From: a virus
DNA length: 22,580 bases
Direction: 5' to 3' (one strand)
IMG/VR virus record: IMGVR_UViG_3300017917_000575
Span: 1-22,580 of that record
Positions 1 through 7,558 of this stretch are shown one piece after another (the stretch's first letter is position 1; every line of letters starts with the position of its first letter). Position numbers and translations under genes: made by a program. The notes beneath the pieces are model-generated. The model saw only the letters and a program-made list of their open reading frames with translations, did not search any database and had not been told where the DNA came from.

Positions 1-489
1 ACCAGTAACAATGTCGCTACTTGTGCTTGCAAATACAGTACCTGTACCTTGAACACCAAATGCTACGTTACATAGAACTTGCTTGCCATAGATGCCAGTG
101 TTACCACCAACTACACCGTATGAAGTACCGTTAGTTGCAGTGTTTGAACCATCTGGATTGCTGAAACCAGTATCAACAGTAGCAAAAGATGCTTTAACTG
201 TTTGACCAGTTGTATCTGTCAATGTAGCCATAACTCGTGGTTGAACACTTAGTTGTGTAGCTGATACATCAAACGTAGTATTTGATAAGATTGAGTTAAC
301 ATAGTATGTTGTACCTGCAACTAATCCACCAACTGTAGTAGCTACTACGAATGGCATACCTGGTAGAATGCCTACTGTAGGAGCGGTAGTTAAATTACCA
401 CCTGAAATTGTGACGATACTGCCTGTCGCTGCGGTATCAGTGATTGTTAAAATTGCTTGAGCTTTCGCTATTTTTAGAGGACGTCCCAT
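1..489 (-). CDS. Virion structural protein, C-terminus cut by window edge
   Basis: The frame is open for 163 codons from an ATG at 489 to the window edge with no stop, so the protein is partial. It begins MGRPLKIAKAQ and is rich in Thr, Gly, Val and Ser with very few charged residues, as in beta-rich phage fibre and decoration proteins. I recall the MGRPLKI start and a VVGG-type Gly-rich segment from structural proteins of T4-like marine phages, but this was not checked. A Shine-Dalgarno AAGGAA lies just before the ATG, and a late box GATAAATA lies about 90 bases upstream. It is divergent from the plus-strand gene at 631. The virion role is inferred from composition, promoter type and neighbours. 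Confidence 0.7.
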   Translation of the reverse strand, partial: MGRPLKIAKAQAILTITDTAATGSIVTISGGNLTTAPTVGILPGMPFVVATTVGGLVAGTTYYVNSILSNTTFDVSATQLSVQPRVMATLTDTTGQTVKASFATVDTGFSNPDGSNTATNGTSYGVVGGNTGIYGKQVLCNVAFGVQGTGTVFASTSSDIVTG

Positions 490-527
490 TTGATTTTCCT
501 TAATGTTAGACGCGGGTTCTAGCCGCT

Positions 528-545
528 ACGCAGTGGGTACTGCAT
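528..545 (-). promoter_or_regulatory. Leader stem-loop upstream of the partial structural gene
   Basis: Arms 528-534 and 539-545 can pair over 7 bp, including one G-T wobble, around a 4-base loop. If transcription starts about 6 bases after the late box at 573-580, this hairpin lies in a roughly 78-base leader of the gene starting at 489. It could affect mRNA stability, but this is only an inference from the pairing. Confidence 0.3.
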
Positions 546-572
546 AAACTCTCCCTATGAGAATGTATAATT

Positions 573-580
573 TATTTATC
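573..580 (-). promoter_or_regulatory. T4-type late promoter box GATAAATA
   Basis: Read on minus, this is GATAAATA, a 7 of 8 match to the T4 late consensus TATAAATA, which is read by a gp55-like sigma factor. The same octamer precedes the genes at 4947 and 7059. By the T4 spacing, transcription would start near 567 and feed the structural gene that starts at 489. Confidence 0.6.
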
Positions 581-605
581 AAATATTTTGGTTTTGACCG
601 TCCTA

Positions 606-613
606 AGTAAATA
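606..613 (+). promoter_or_regulatory. Variant late promoter box AGTAAATA
   Basis: AGTAAATA matches 6 of 8 positions of TATAAATA. The implied start near 619 leaves a leader of about 12 bases that begins almost directly with the Shine-Dalgarno AAGGA of the gene at 631. The other plus-strand gene (14664) has the identical octamer. Confidence 0.45.
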
Positions 614-630
614 TCTGATAAGGAATAAAC

Positions 631-1692
631 ATGACAAAACAAGTATACGAGTATGACGGCGATGATGAAAGACTCTACTACATTTCCCCACCGTTAGAAG
701 TAGGAAAATTAGAACGCCAATGGCTGAACAATGTGAAGAAAAACATAGCCGACCAATCAGAATATGAACACAATGTCCTAGTAAATCTGACTTGGTTCAA
801 AGCCGGCTGGGAAGACACTGAAGCACTGAGAAAACTAGTTCATGACGTAGGACCAAAAGAGCAAGTTAAAATTTGGTTTGCTGGATCAGTTGACGGAAAT
901 CATTGGATTACCCATTCCCACTTCGATTTCTATCATTACTTTGTCAACAATGGATATGCAATTTCTTTTGTGGGTTACTCAGGTGAACATTGGCATTCAT
1001 GGTACCCTCAGTGGTTCATAGATAGCAATTTGAAGGCAGATGTTAATGATATGATGCTAAACAATCCACCCAAACATCTATATCTAGCTTACAACAGAAA
1101 GCCTAGGATTCATAGAGAATGGCTGATTAATTCATTGATTGAACACAAACTCTTAGATAAGGGATGGGTTACATTTGAAAAGGGTCATTACCCTGAAATT
1201 GACGCTAGAACAGGTGAAACAGATCAGGATAAACACTCAGAGGATGTACGATTCACACGACCAGAAGATATCTTGTCACTAGGCGACATGAATATTTGGC
1301 GTGATTCCTATATGATTGTCGTTAGTGAGACTGACCATGATGATCCATATCAATTGTCAGAAAAGACATGGAAGCCTATATTTGGATTGCGTCCATTCTT
1401 AATCAACGGTCGCAGGGAAGTTTATGATGTACTGGAAAAACTAGGCTTCTATACACCCAAAGACTTGTTTAAGAATAGTGAACTTGACTGCCACTATGAA
1501 TCGGTTACAAAACAAATTCAGGCGCTTTATGACAAGACGCCTGAAGAATTGTATAAGCTGTGGCAAGATCAGTATGAGATGTTGTTGTATAATCGCAAAC
1601 GAATGTTTGAAATTGCTAACTCTGATCCTACTAAAATACTAAACTGGCCACAAGCTAAAGAAAAGCCTTACTCCGTACCTGTATCCGGATGA
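631..1692 (+). CDS. Putative glycosyltransferase-like phage protein
   Basis: 353 residues. The ATG has AAGGA six bases upstream. No signal peptide or membrane segment is visible. The C-terminal half has an acidic stretch, VSETDHDDP, then SEKTWKPIFGLRPF at about residues 246-259, then INGRREVYDVLEKLGF. This arrangement (acidic patch, S-E-K-x-W, hydrophobic strand, then a loop) resembles the sugar-nucleotide end of GT-B glycosyltransferases such as the alpha-1,3-fucosyltransferase family, and I recall it from unannotated T4-like marine phage proteins. That assignment is an inference; the gene is certain, the activity is not. It is one of only two plus-strand genes here, and its last 25 bases overlap the convergent gene ending at 1668. 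It may modify a sugar on the virion or the host surface. Confidence 0.75.
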   Translation: MTKQVYEYDGDDERLYYISPPLEVGKLERQWLNNVKKNIADQSEYEHNVLVNLTWFKAGWEDTEALRKLVHDVGPKEQVKIWFAGSVDGNHWITHSHFDFYHYFVNNGYAISFVGYSGEHWHSWYPQWFIDSNLKADVNDMMLNNPPKHLYLAYNRKPRIHREWLINSLIEHKLLDKGWVTFEKGHYPEIDARTGETDQDKHSEDVRFTRPEDILSLGDMNIWRDSYMIVVSETDHDDPYQLSEKTWKPIFGLRPFLINGRREVYDVLEKLGFYTPKDLFKNSELDCHYESVTKQIQALYDKTPEELYKLWQDQYEMLLYNRKRMFEIANSDPTKILNWPQAKEKPYSVPVSG

Positions 1693-1955
1693 GGTGCACC
1701 GAGTTCAGTGACACTGAAAGGTCTAGCTGTTCCTGAACTAACATCAATGTATGCTAGGTAATTTCCCTGACCGACAATAATACTGTTTTCTACGGTATTG
1801 TCAGGGACAATCATACATGCAGTTGTATTGGCAGTGACGCTAGAATTTCCTATTGCAATTGCTAATGCAGAGGTAGATGCAATACGTATCTTGTCTGTGG
1901 CAATAGGACCAATACGTGCTGATGTTCCTGATGCTGTTTGAATATATGATGCCAT
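1668..1955 (-). CDS. Small conserved phage protein, probably virion-associated
   Basis: 95 residues starting MASYIQTASGTSARIGP, with TTAGGA upstream of the ATG. It is Ser, Thr, Ala and Ile rich with few charges and no Cys pairs, as expected of a small beta-structured tail or capsid accessory protein. It lies 13 bases downstream of the 992-residue fibre-like gene in the same direction, so it is probably co-transcribed with it from the late box at 4975. Its 3' end overlaps the convergent plus-strand gene by 25 bases, with no terminator between them. No enzyme motif is visible; the structural role is inferred from composition and position. Confidence 0.65.
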   Translation of the reverse strand: MASYIQTASGTSARIGPIATDKIRIASTSALAIAIGNSSVTANTTACMIVPDNTVENSIIVGQGNYLAYIDVSSGTARPFSVTELGAPHPDTGTE

Positions 1956-1968
1956 TTCTAATTCCTAA

Positions 1969-4947
1969 TTATAATCTTCCGACAGCGACTTCAATTACGC
2001 CCTCGACTCCGTCAAAGTTTTCTAATGCTTTGCCGATAACTGTTCCCATTTGTGGGTTGTTCCATGATCTTGCATAGCCATTGCCTGCACTAACCATCAT
2101 ATCACCTTTACGTACTGTGCCTCGTACTTTAACTGGCACACGCCCTTGTAGAGCTATTGGTGTAGCAATTCCCGGGCATTTTGCATTCATTGCATATGCC
2201 GGATCAGTTGATACAACACCTGCAACTCTTGTAGTTCCATCTTGTGCTAGTGTAACTTCTTTGTCACCGCCGAACTCTAATACTGTGCCTGGCTCATAGT
2301 GAGCATCAGCTTCGTAGTATTCTGCCAAGTCAGCGTATGTTGCATTCAAACGTGATCCTGCAGTCAATGTCCAGTTACCTGTCATTGTACCGGGTGTAGT
2401 ATTAGCACCTGTTGTTATGTTTGCAACTTGTATATTTGTTGTTGTAACAGTTCCTGCATTACTTGGGCCAACGTTGATGTTACCATCTCTGCCTACTGTA
2501 AACTGACTTGTACCACCAACTTGCAAGTCCATTAGATAGCTTCCGGAAGCGCTGTTAGTGTTTGTAATGTTCTGTCTAAAACCAGTAAATGCTATACTAG
2601 AGTTGTTCCATGTTTGTGTAAGCAAGACCGGTGTTGTCGCTACGATAGCACCGCTAGCTACGCTTAATCCTGTTAATGTACCTGTACTTGTGATATTTGG
2701 CTGTGCATTTGTAGTGACTGTACCTGCAGTAGTTGCCGCAGTAGCCGTTGCAACTGTTCCGCTAATGTTGCCGGCTGGTATGCCTGTCAAACCTGTTGCC
2801 GCACCGTAGAAAGCTGATGCGTATACGTTACCACCAACACCCACGCCACCTGCAACTTCTAATGCACCGGTTGCAGTGGATGTAGATGCAGTAGTAAATC
2901 TGACATTCATCTGTGTGTCATCGATGATAACTCTGTCAGATAATGTTTGTACCGTGTTGCCTGTACTTCCTGTAGTTGCTGTTTGAAAAGTGATCTTACC
3001 TACAGTAGCACTGCCTGTACTGGCACCTGCTTTAATTGTAATATCGCCACCAACGTGATTTTGACCGGCAGCTTCGCCGGCTGATACAGTCATGTCCCCG
3101 CCGGCACCATCATATGTTCCACCGGTGATGACGATGTTACCGCCCTTGGCTCCATATGTGTTAGCAGAAGCACCAGAATAAATTGCTACTGTACCGCCTT
3201 GACCTTGACCATACCCCTCACCTGCAGATAGTTCAGCAAGGCCGCCGGCGGCATTACCGCTAGCATTAGCAGTGCCTGCGTTTAATGATAATACGCCACC
3301 TGCACCAGTTCCATTTCCGTCACCGGCAAATATTTGAACTGCACCACCAGCACCGTTGACGTTCGTATTGCCTGCACCATAGATGTTTAATGTGTCACCT
3401 GCAGTTCCGTAAGTAGCAATGTCATTAGCTGTTACTGTACCAGAAACAGCTAATGATGTTAGTGTACCTAAACTAGTTACGTTTGGTTGAGCCGCTGTAG
3501 TCAATACACCTGTGAATAAAGTTGCGCTCAATGCACCTGTTGCGGCGTTGAATGATAAATTAGCATTTGCACCCTCAACAATATTACCAGTTAGTGCATT
3601 AGCTAACACTGGATAGAATGTACCTGTCGTTACAGTGTTGACATTAATAAAATCTGCAACGTTTGCATACGCTACATTTAAGTTTGCAACACGGGTTGTA
3701 CTAGTAACGGTTAATGGAGCAGTGCCGGTAGCAACGTTTGAAGTCAATGTACTTGCAGTGACTCCTCCTGCTGTATCTAAGTTAGCACCTCTAATGTTAC
3801 CAACTGCTGTAATCGTGGTGTTAGCATATAGAATCGTAGACGACAAGTTACCAGTAGCAATGTTGAAGCCTAAGTTTGCATTAGCTGCCATTGCTCTGTT
3901 AGCTGTAGTGCTACCGTTGACTAATACAGGGAAATAAGAACCTGTAGTCTGTGCTGTAACTACACCAAAGTCACTGACGTTAGAGTACGCAACGCTTAGG
4001 TTGCCTACACGTGTTGTACTTGTAACTGTTAAAGGCGCTGTACCTGTTGCAATGTTAGATGTTAATGTACTTGCAACGACAGAGTTGGCTGCATTCAAAT
4101 TACCTACGTTTGCATTACCAGATAGTGTTAGAATCTTACCAGAGAAGTCATATACTAAGTTTGCATCACCTGCAACAACACCGGAGTTGTTGTATTGAAT
4201 AGATGTGTTGGCGCCACCTGCTGATGTACCACCAGAACCACCTGATAATACAACTGCGGTCGCTATACCTGTATTAGCAGTAGCAGTTAATCCTGCACCG
4301 TTGGCAGTTGTAGATAACAAAGCATCAGTATATAACGTTACGTTACCCGAACCTGTCGTGCTACTATTTGATGTGAAGTTGCTGTTTAACTTGACATAGA
4401 AAGTCTTACCGTTAACTGGTACTGTGTTGCTACCTTGAACTCCAGAGATTGTGATTGATTGTCCGTTGACATACGGTGTAGTATTAGCAACGTTCATTGT
4501 AATGACGTTGGCTGCACCGTTTGTTAGACTTTTGATGTTAGTGTATAGCGTTCCCTTAGGTGTCCATGATAAGTTACCTAAACCGTCTGTCTCTAAGGTG
4601 TATCCAATAGCGCCCCCGCTGATACTGACATTGGATACATTACCCAAGTCAACTAGGCCACCGGCGGCACCACCACGGTTGACCCAGTTAGTGCCGTCAT
4701 AGGCTAAAACTTGTCCGTCTCCTACTGATACCGCAGAGATATCTAAGTTACCTACAGCGCCGTCAATCTGACTGAATACGATGTTGGAATAGGATGTGAG
4801 AACCTCAATGTTCTCGTTAGGGGAAACTTTACCAATAAACAGTCTTTTGGCATCTGTTGCCCAGCCAAATTCAGCTTCATCAAGCTGTGGTAGGTCAACA
4901 ATGTTTCCTGAACGTTGTTGGATTTTTGAAATTTGTACAATGGCCAT
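1969..4947 (-). CDS. Large tail-fibre-like virion protein
   Basis: 992 residues. The N-terminus (about 1-55) has MAIVQISKIQ, then DLPQLDEAEFGWA and KRLFIG, a pattern I recognise from T4-like marine phage fibre-type proteins, where it is thought to mark the virion-attachment end. Residues about 288-371 and 395-476 are a duplicated segment. The phrase AQPN-TS-GTLT recurs at about 487 and 748. Residues 533-652 form a Gly-rich domain of about seven 17-residue units. The segment at 686-710 (STATGALEVAGGVGVGGNVY) is a common fibre repeat. The C-terminal 120 residues start YADLAEYYEAD and look like the conserved, non-repetitive end that fibre proteins often use as a chaperone or self-cleavage domain; that reading is an inference. 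A late box lies 28 bases upstream. It probably contributes to host recognition. Confidence 0.85.
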   Translation of the reverse strand: MAIVQISKIQQRSGNIVDLPQLDEAEFGWATDAKRLFIGKVSPNENIEVLTSYSNIVFSQIDGAVGNLDISAVSVGDGQVLAYDGTNWVNRGGAAGGLVDLGNVSNVSISGGAIGYTLETDGLGNLSWTPKGTLYTNIKSLTNGAANVITMNVANTTPYVNGQSITISGVQGSNTVPVNGKTFYVKLNSNFTSNSSTTGSGNVTLYTDALLSTTANGAGLTATANTGIATAVVLSGGSGGTSAGGANTSIQYNNSGVVAGDANLVYDFSGKILTLSGNANVGNLNAANSVVASTLTSNIATGTAPLTVTSTTRVGNLSVAYSNVSDFGVVTAQTTGSYFPVLVNGSTTANRAMAANANLGFNIATGNLSSTILYANTTITAVGNIRGANLDTAGGVTASTLTSNVATGTAPLTVTSTTRVANLNVAYANVADFINVNTVTTGTFYPVLANALTGNIVEGANANLSFNAATGALSATLFTGVLTTAAQPNVTSLGTLTSLAVSGTVTANDIATYGTAGDTLNIYGAGNTNVNGAGGAVQIFAGDGNGTGAGGVLSLNAGTANASGNAAGGLAELSAGEGYGQGQGGTVAIYSGASANTYGAKGGNIVITGGTYDGAGGDMTVSAGEAAGQNHVGGDITIKAGASTGSATVGKITFQTATTGSTGNTVQTLSDRVIIDDTQMNVRFTTASTSTATGALEVAGGVGVGGNVYASAFYGAATGLTGIPAGNISGTVATATAATTAGTVTTNAQPNITSTGTLTGLSVASGAIVATTPVLLTQTWNNSSIAFTGFRQNITNTNSASGSYLMDLQVGGTSQFTVGRDGNINVGPSNAGTVTTTNIQVANITTGANTTPGTMTGNWTLTAGSRLNATYADLAEYYEADAHYEPGTVLEFGGDKEVTLAQDGTTRVAGVVSTDPAYAMNAKCPGIATPIALQGRVPVKVRGTVRKGDMMVSAGNGYARSWNNPQMGTVIGKALENFDGVEGVIEVAVGRL
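2992..3351 (-). repeat. Gly-rich beta repeat domain inside the fibre protein
   Basis: Encodes residues 533-652. About seven units follow the pattern G-G-x-[VLI]-x-[IL]-x-[AS]-G and then 6-9 variable residues, for example GGAVQIFAGDGNGTGA and GGTVAIYSGASANTYGA. The period of about 17 residues with alternating hydrophobics suggests a beta-helix or Gly-stacked fold. Copies differ at the DNA level, so the duplication is old or under protein-level selection. Confidence 0.6.
3520..4086 (-). repeat. Tandem duplication of about 80 residues in the fibre protein
   Basis: Copy 1 is residues 288-371 (about 3835-4086) and copy 2 is residues 395-476 (about 3520-3765). Both contain ASTLTSN-ATGTAPLTVTSTT, then R-[VG/VA]-N-L-[SN]-VAY-NV-DF, a T-T-G-[ST]-[YF]-[FY]-PVL segment, and a closing ANANL-FN-ATG-LS stretch. 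This kind of duplication commonly changes shaft length in phage fibres. Confidence 0.65.
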
Positions 4948-4974
4948 AAGCGTATCTTTACCGTTTGATACACT

Positions 4975-4982
4975 TATTTATC
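4975..4982 (-). promoter_or_regulatory. T4-type late promoter box GATAAATA
   Basis: The minus-strand octamer GATAAATA has a predicted start near 4969, giving a 22-base leader with GGTAAAGA before the ATG at 4947. It separates the fibre unit from the nuclease gene that ends at 4992. Confidence 0.6.
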
Positions 4983-4991
4983 ATTAAACCA

Positions 4992-5678
4992 TTATAGGAA
5001 CTTCATGTAGTATTGTTCAACTCGCTTGAACCAGCGATCAGACCACATATCGAATTCAGTACCTTCAATGATGAATTCTTGATATATGTTATCTGCGGTA
5101 CACATGAAAATAACACCTTTACGAATGTTAGTCCCGTGTACTTCATTGTGTGCATTAGCGTAGGCCGCTAGCTGTATGAAATAGTCGTCAATCCATTCAC
5201 GCTTTTTCAGCTTGTTAGATTGCTTGTGATCCATTATGGCTTCGCTGCCACTATGAACGCCAACCAGATCAGTTGTTCCGGCATATATCTTAGGAAAATA
5301 GAGAGGAACTTCTGTTCCCCAAAACTCAGTACAGTTGACAAGACCTTGTCTAATGATGCTGTCTGCCATTTTATGGCTTTGCTGGCTGTATGGATTGCTT
5401 CCGGGCTCACCTGTTTCTCCTGTCTTTACATAGTTTTCTAACCACTTGTGCATTCGTGTTCCACGACCTGCGGCTTCGGCTGTAATCTGTTGAGCCTTAA
5501 CGGGACCAACTCGTTTACGCCATTCGTTTAGAGCTTGTTTGGATTCTTCTGACTTCGTAGCATCGAGAATTGTAGTAACTGATGGTAGCTTCTCGCCGTC
5601 AGGGGTAGCATATCTTCGTCCTTCCGGAGTATCTATGCGATTGATTTTTACGTAGTTGAATTTGTTTGGATTGTACAT
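4992..5678 (-). CDS. PD-(D/E)XK superfamily nuclease
   Basis: 228 residues. Motifs appear in the RecB/Cas4-like order: GRGTRMHKWLE with His77, Glu123 in GTEVPL, Asp137 in AGTTDLVG, the D-x-K core Asp150-His-Lys152 in IMDHKQ, and Q169-L-A-A-Y173 in FIQLAAYA. These residues would bind metal and cleave DNA, so the protein is probably a phage exonuclease in recombination, repair or host DNA degradation. It has only two Cys, so the Cas4-type Fe-S cluster is absent. Its ATG shares one base with the TAA of the Fe-S carrier gene upstream (TAATG), so the two are translationally coupled. The exact substrate cannot be read from sequence. Confidence 0.85.
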   Translation of the reverse strand: MYNPNKFNYVKINRIDTPEGRRYATPDGEKLPSVTTILDATKSEESKQALNEWRKRVGPVKAQQITAEAAGRGTRMHKWLENYVKTGETGEPGSNPYSQQSHKMADSIIRQGLVNCTEFWGTEVPLYFPKIYAGTTDLVGVHSGSEAIMDHKQSNKLKKREWIDDYFIQLAAYANAHNEVHGTNIRKGVIFMCTADNIYQEFIIEGTEFDMWSDRWFKRVEQYYMKFL

Positions 5679-5998
5679 TATACTCTAAAGCTTTCTCCAC
5701 ACCCACAGCGATCACGTTCATTTGGATTGATGAATTCAAACCCTTCGTTCAGTCCATTTCTGACGTAATCAATAGTCATGTTCTGAACATAAGGACAACT
5801 CTTGGGGTCTATGTATATAGCACACCCATCACAATCTAATTTGAAATCCGTATCTGTTTGTGTATCGACAAACTCTAGTACGTATGCAAGCCCTGAGCAT
5901 CCGGTAGTTTTTACACCTACACGTATACCTAGGCCTTTTCCTCTTTTTTGTATTTGTTGTTTTATCTTCTTAATTGCCGATTCTGTAGCTGTAATCAT
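5678..5998 (-). CDS. A-type Fe-S cluster carrier (IscA/HesB-like)
   Basis: 106 residues, the usual length of the family. The three conserved cysteines are present: Cys34 in TTGCSGLAY, and Cys98 and Cys100 in RCGCGESF, a C-x63-C-x-C spacing typical of A-type carriers, which hand Fe-S clusters to apo-enzymes in the cytoplasm. Three extra Cys (56, 59, 68) lie between them. HesB-like genes are known in T4-like marine phages. It is coupled to the nuclease downstream and lies 5 bases after the gene ending at 6004. Its client is unknown; the radical SAM enzyme at 17092-18327 needs Fe-S clusters and is one candidate in this window, as is any host enzyme. Confidence 0.92.
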   Translation of the reverse strand: MITATESAIKKIKQQIQKRGKGLGIRVGVKTTGCSGLAYVLEFVDTQTDTDFKLDCDGCAIYIDPKSCPYVQNMTIDYVRNGLNEGFEFINPNERDRCGCGESFRV

Positions 5999-6003
5999 AA
6001 TGA

Positions 6004-6327
6004 TTATTTTGCTGCATTTTGAGCCATCCCAGCAACAATGTTTTTGCTTTCATCATCAGGTGGAGCTTCTGGAGTTCCCATGCCTTTGAAAACAATCTTG
6101 TCACCTTGAATGTTAGAGATAAGATTTTTAAGTGGAAGTTGCTTAATCATATCGTACAAGTCTGCCTTGTCGATAATTATATCATACTTCTTTAGGTATT
6201 GCAAGAAATCGGGAAGAGACATATTAGGGTCTGCTTCCCCTTTTTCTAAATCTGCTTTAAGCTGGTCACCTACAGCTACAAGCTTTGTAACCATAGGATC
6301 AGGACCAGCAAATTCGTAGAGGCGCAT
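6004..6327 (-). CDS. Conserved phage protein of unknown function
   Basis: 107 residues from ATG 6327. A TTG three bases further upstream is possible, but AGAGGT, formed by the last codons of the preceding gene, is well spaced for this ATG. It begins MRLYEF, and the middle has SLPDFLQYLKKYDIIIDKADLYDMIKQLPLKNLI, which reads as two or three short helices. The C-terminus is Ala, Asn and Pro rich. No catalytic motif is visible. It starts at the stop of the 242-residue protein and precedes the Fe-S carrier in the same operon. The MRLYEF/MRLSDI style of start recurs in this window (6327, 11046) and is common in virion-associated T4-like proteins, which is weak evidence only. Confidence 0.65.
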   Translation of the reverse strand: MRLYEFAGPDPMVTKLVAVGDQLKADLEKGEADPNMSLPDFLQYLKKYDIIIDKADLYDMIKQLPLKNLISNIQGDKIVFKGMGTPEAPPDDESKNIVAGMAQNAAK

Positions 6328-6330
6328 CAA

Positions 6331-7059
6331 TTACCTCTTAGCACGACCTACAGCGCCGCCCATGCTTGGCTCTGGCTCTTCTTCGGGTGCAGGAGGAATG
6401 TCAGCATCAGCTTCTGCGTCTAGGTCAGCACCTAAGCCGGCATCCATACCAGCGTCCATGCCACCCATCTCATCATCCATACCAGTATCTAAGCCTGCGT
6501 CCATACCGGCGTCAGTAAAGCTGCCACCTTGACCAGTGATAGCATCACGTGCAGCCTTCATTTGAGCAAAGGCTTCTTTCAATGCACCACTTAGAGTATC
6601 TAGTTGACCAGATACTTGGTCGTTGTATGATTGTGCTTCGTTAACCCCGATCTCACTTTCGATACTATCGACAAGTGCAGGTAGTTCTTTAACTTGCATT
6701 TGACCAACATCTTCAAGCATCTTCTGAATGCTATCAACTAGGTCTTGTGCAGCTAGCACAACTTGAGATTTTTCGACTTCTTCGTTTTCAATAACGATAC
6801 GAGTTCTTGGTTGGGACTGTAGTTCGTTATAGTGTTGAACAAGTGCTTGCTCCATGAATACTAGTTTCATGTATGCAGGGCTAGTTTGGTTTTGGTGAAA
6901 GTCAGGTGCTTCCTTAGCTTCATTAGCTAGAGTGCGAACCTTCTTCAACATCTTTTGTGTTTCCATCTTTGTCATGGAAGCAGGGTTAAAAGACATTTTG
7001 TAGTTCTCAGCTAATGCTCTAGGGGCATAAACTTTTTTGTCAAAATCAGTTAGTTTCAT
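6331..7059 (-). CDS. Conserved helical phage protein with acidic tail
   Basis: 242 residues. Residues 27-175 are largely helical: a Lys-rich region, then VVLAAQDLVDSIQKMLEDVGQMQ, KELPALVDSIESEIG and an amphipathic stretch to about 172. Residues 183-230 form an acidic low-complexity tail built from repeats such as DAGMDAGLD, followed by PPAPEEEPEP and a basic end, GRAKR. I recall similar proteins in T4-like cyanophages and pelagiphages without a firm role. The helical body plus acidic tail would suit a scaffold, prohead-core or DNA-mimic protein, which is speculation. It is driven by the late box at 7085-7092, which supports a virion assembly role. Confidence 0.7.
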   Translation of the reverse strand: MKLTDFDKKVYAPRALAENYKMSFNPASMTKMETQKMLKKVRTLANEAKEAPDFHQNQTSPAYMKLVFMEQALVQHYNELQSQPRTRIVIENEEVEKSQVVLAAQDLVDSIQKMLEDVGQMQVKELPALVDSIESEIGVNEAQSYNDQVSGQLDTLSGALKEAFAQMKAARDAITGQGGSFTDAGMDAGLDTGMDDEMGGMDAGMDAGLGADLDAEADADIPPAPEEEPEPSMGGAVGRAKR

Positions 7060-7084
7060 AGTTGTTATTCCAAACGTTATCTAT

Positions 7085-7092
7085 TATTTATC
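7085..7092 (-). promoter_or_regulatory. T4-type late promoter box GATAAATA
   Basis: The minus-strand octamer GATAAATA has a predicted start near 7079 and gives a 20-base leader for the gene starting at 7059. The box sits at the 3' edge of the upstream gene, whose stop is at 7091-7093. It would drive the unit 7059 to 4992, including the Fe-S carrier and nuclease. Confidence 0.6.
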
Positions 7093-7558
7093 ATTTTGCA
7101 GCAAACTTTCTAGTTTGCCAAGTCCTGGATTCATTGATGAACGAGGACATTTCTTCTACCATATACTTCTTTTTGGCTTGTTCTTCGCTCATCTTTGCTA
7201 TGTATATTAGCTTGTTTTCGATATCCTTAGTCCTTGAAATCAGATTCCTGTGTACAGTTATATTAGCATCTAGCCCTGAAATCATAGTGTCTAGGTATGC
7301 AATTCGATTAGCCTGTGTTAGCTTGTTTCTGTTGTCAAAACTGCACCAAGTCACTGCATTACGCAAGGATGAGAAGTTCATAGTCTCAAAGCTACGTTTA
7401 GGTTTGATGACATAGTTTCCCTTTTCCTCTATAATATAATATTTATTGAACAACTCATAAGTACCATCTTCATGCTTAAAGATAGCAATGTCTCCTAACT
7501 TGTGAAACAATTCTTTAGATAAGAATTGGTTTATTTTCTCGACTAGTTTATCATTCAT
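7091..7558 (-). CDS. Conserved phage protein of unknown function
   Basis: 155 residues. The N-terminal 70 residues alternate hydrophobic and charged residues (DIAIFKHEDGTYELFNKYYI, then a KGNYVIK strand) and look like a small beta-rich domain. The C-terminal part (about 85-150) is helical and Lys/Glu rich. No membrane segment and no known catalytic motif is seen. The ATG overlaps the stop of the gene at 7555 (ATGA), so translation is coupled. It contains the late box for the next unit at its 3' end. It could be an assembly or replication accessory factor; the sequence does not decide. Confidence 0.65.
   Translation of the reverse strand: MNDKLVEKINQFLSKELFHKLGDIAIFKHEDGTYELFNKYYIIEEKGNYVIKPKRSFETMNFSSLRNAVTWCSFDNRNKLTQANRIAYLDTMISGLDANITVHRNLISRTKDIENKLIYIAKMSEEQAKKKYMVEEMSSFINESRTWQTRKFAAK

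Noticed and set aside
2081-4702. Several open frames on the plus strand opposite the fibre gene (for example 2081-2299, 2558-2809, 3635-3937)
   Set aside because: They mirror the Thr/Val/Ala codon repeats of the fibre gene, lack Shine-Dalgarno sequences, and have the monotonous Val/Ala/Pro composition typical of antisense frames.
4992-5678. Cas4-like Fe-S nuclease suggested by the adjacent Fe-S carrier
   Set aside because: The protein has only two Cys and no C-terminal Cys cluster, so only the nuclease core is supported.
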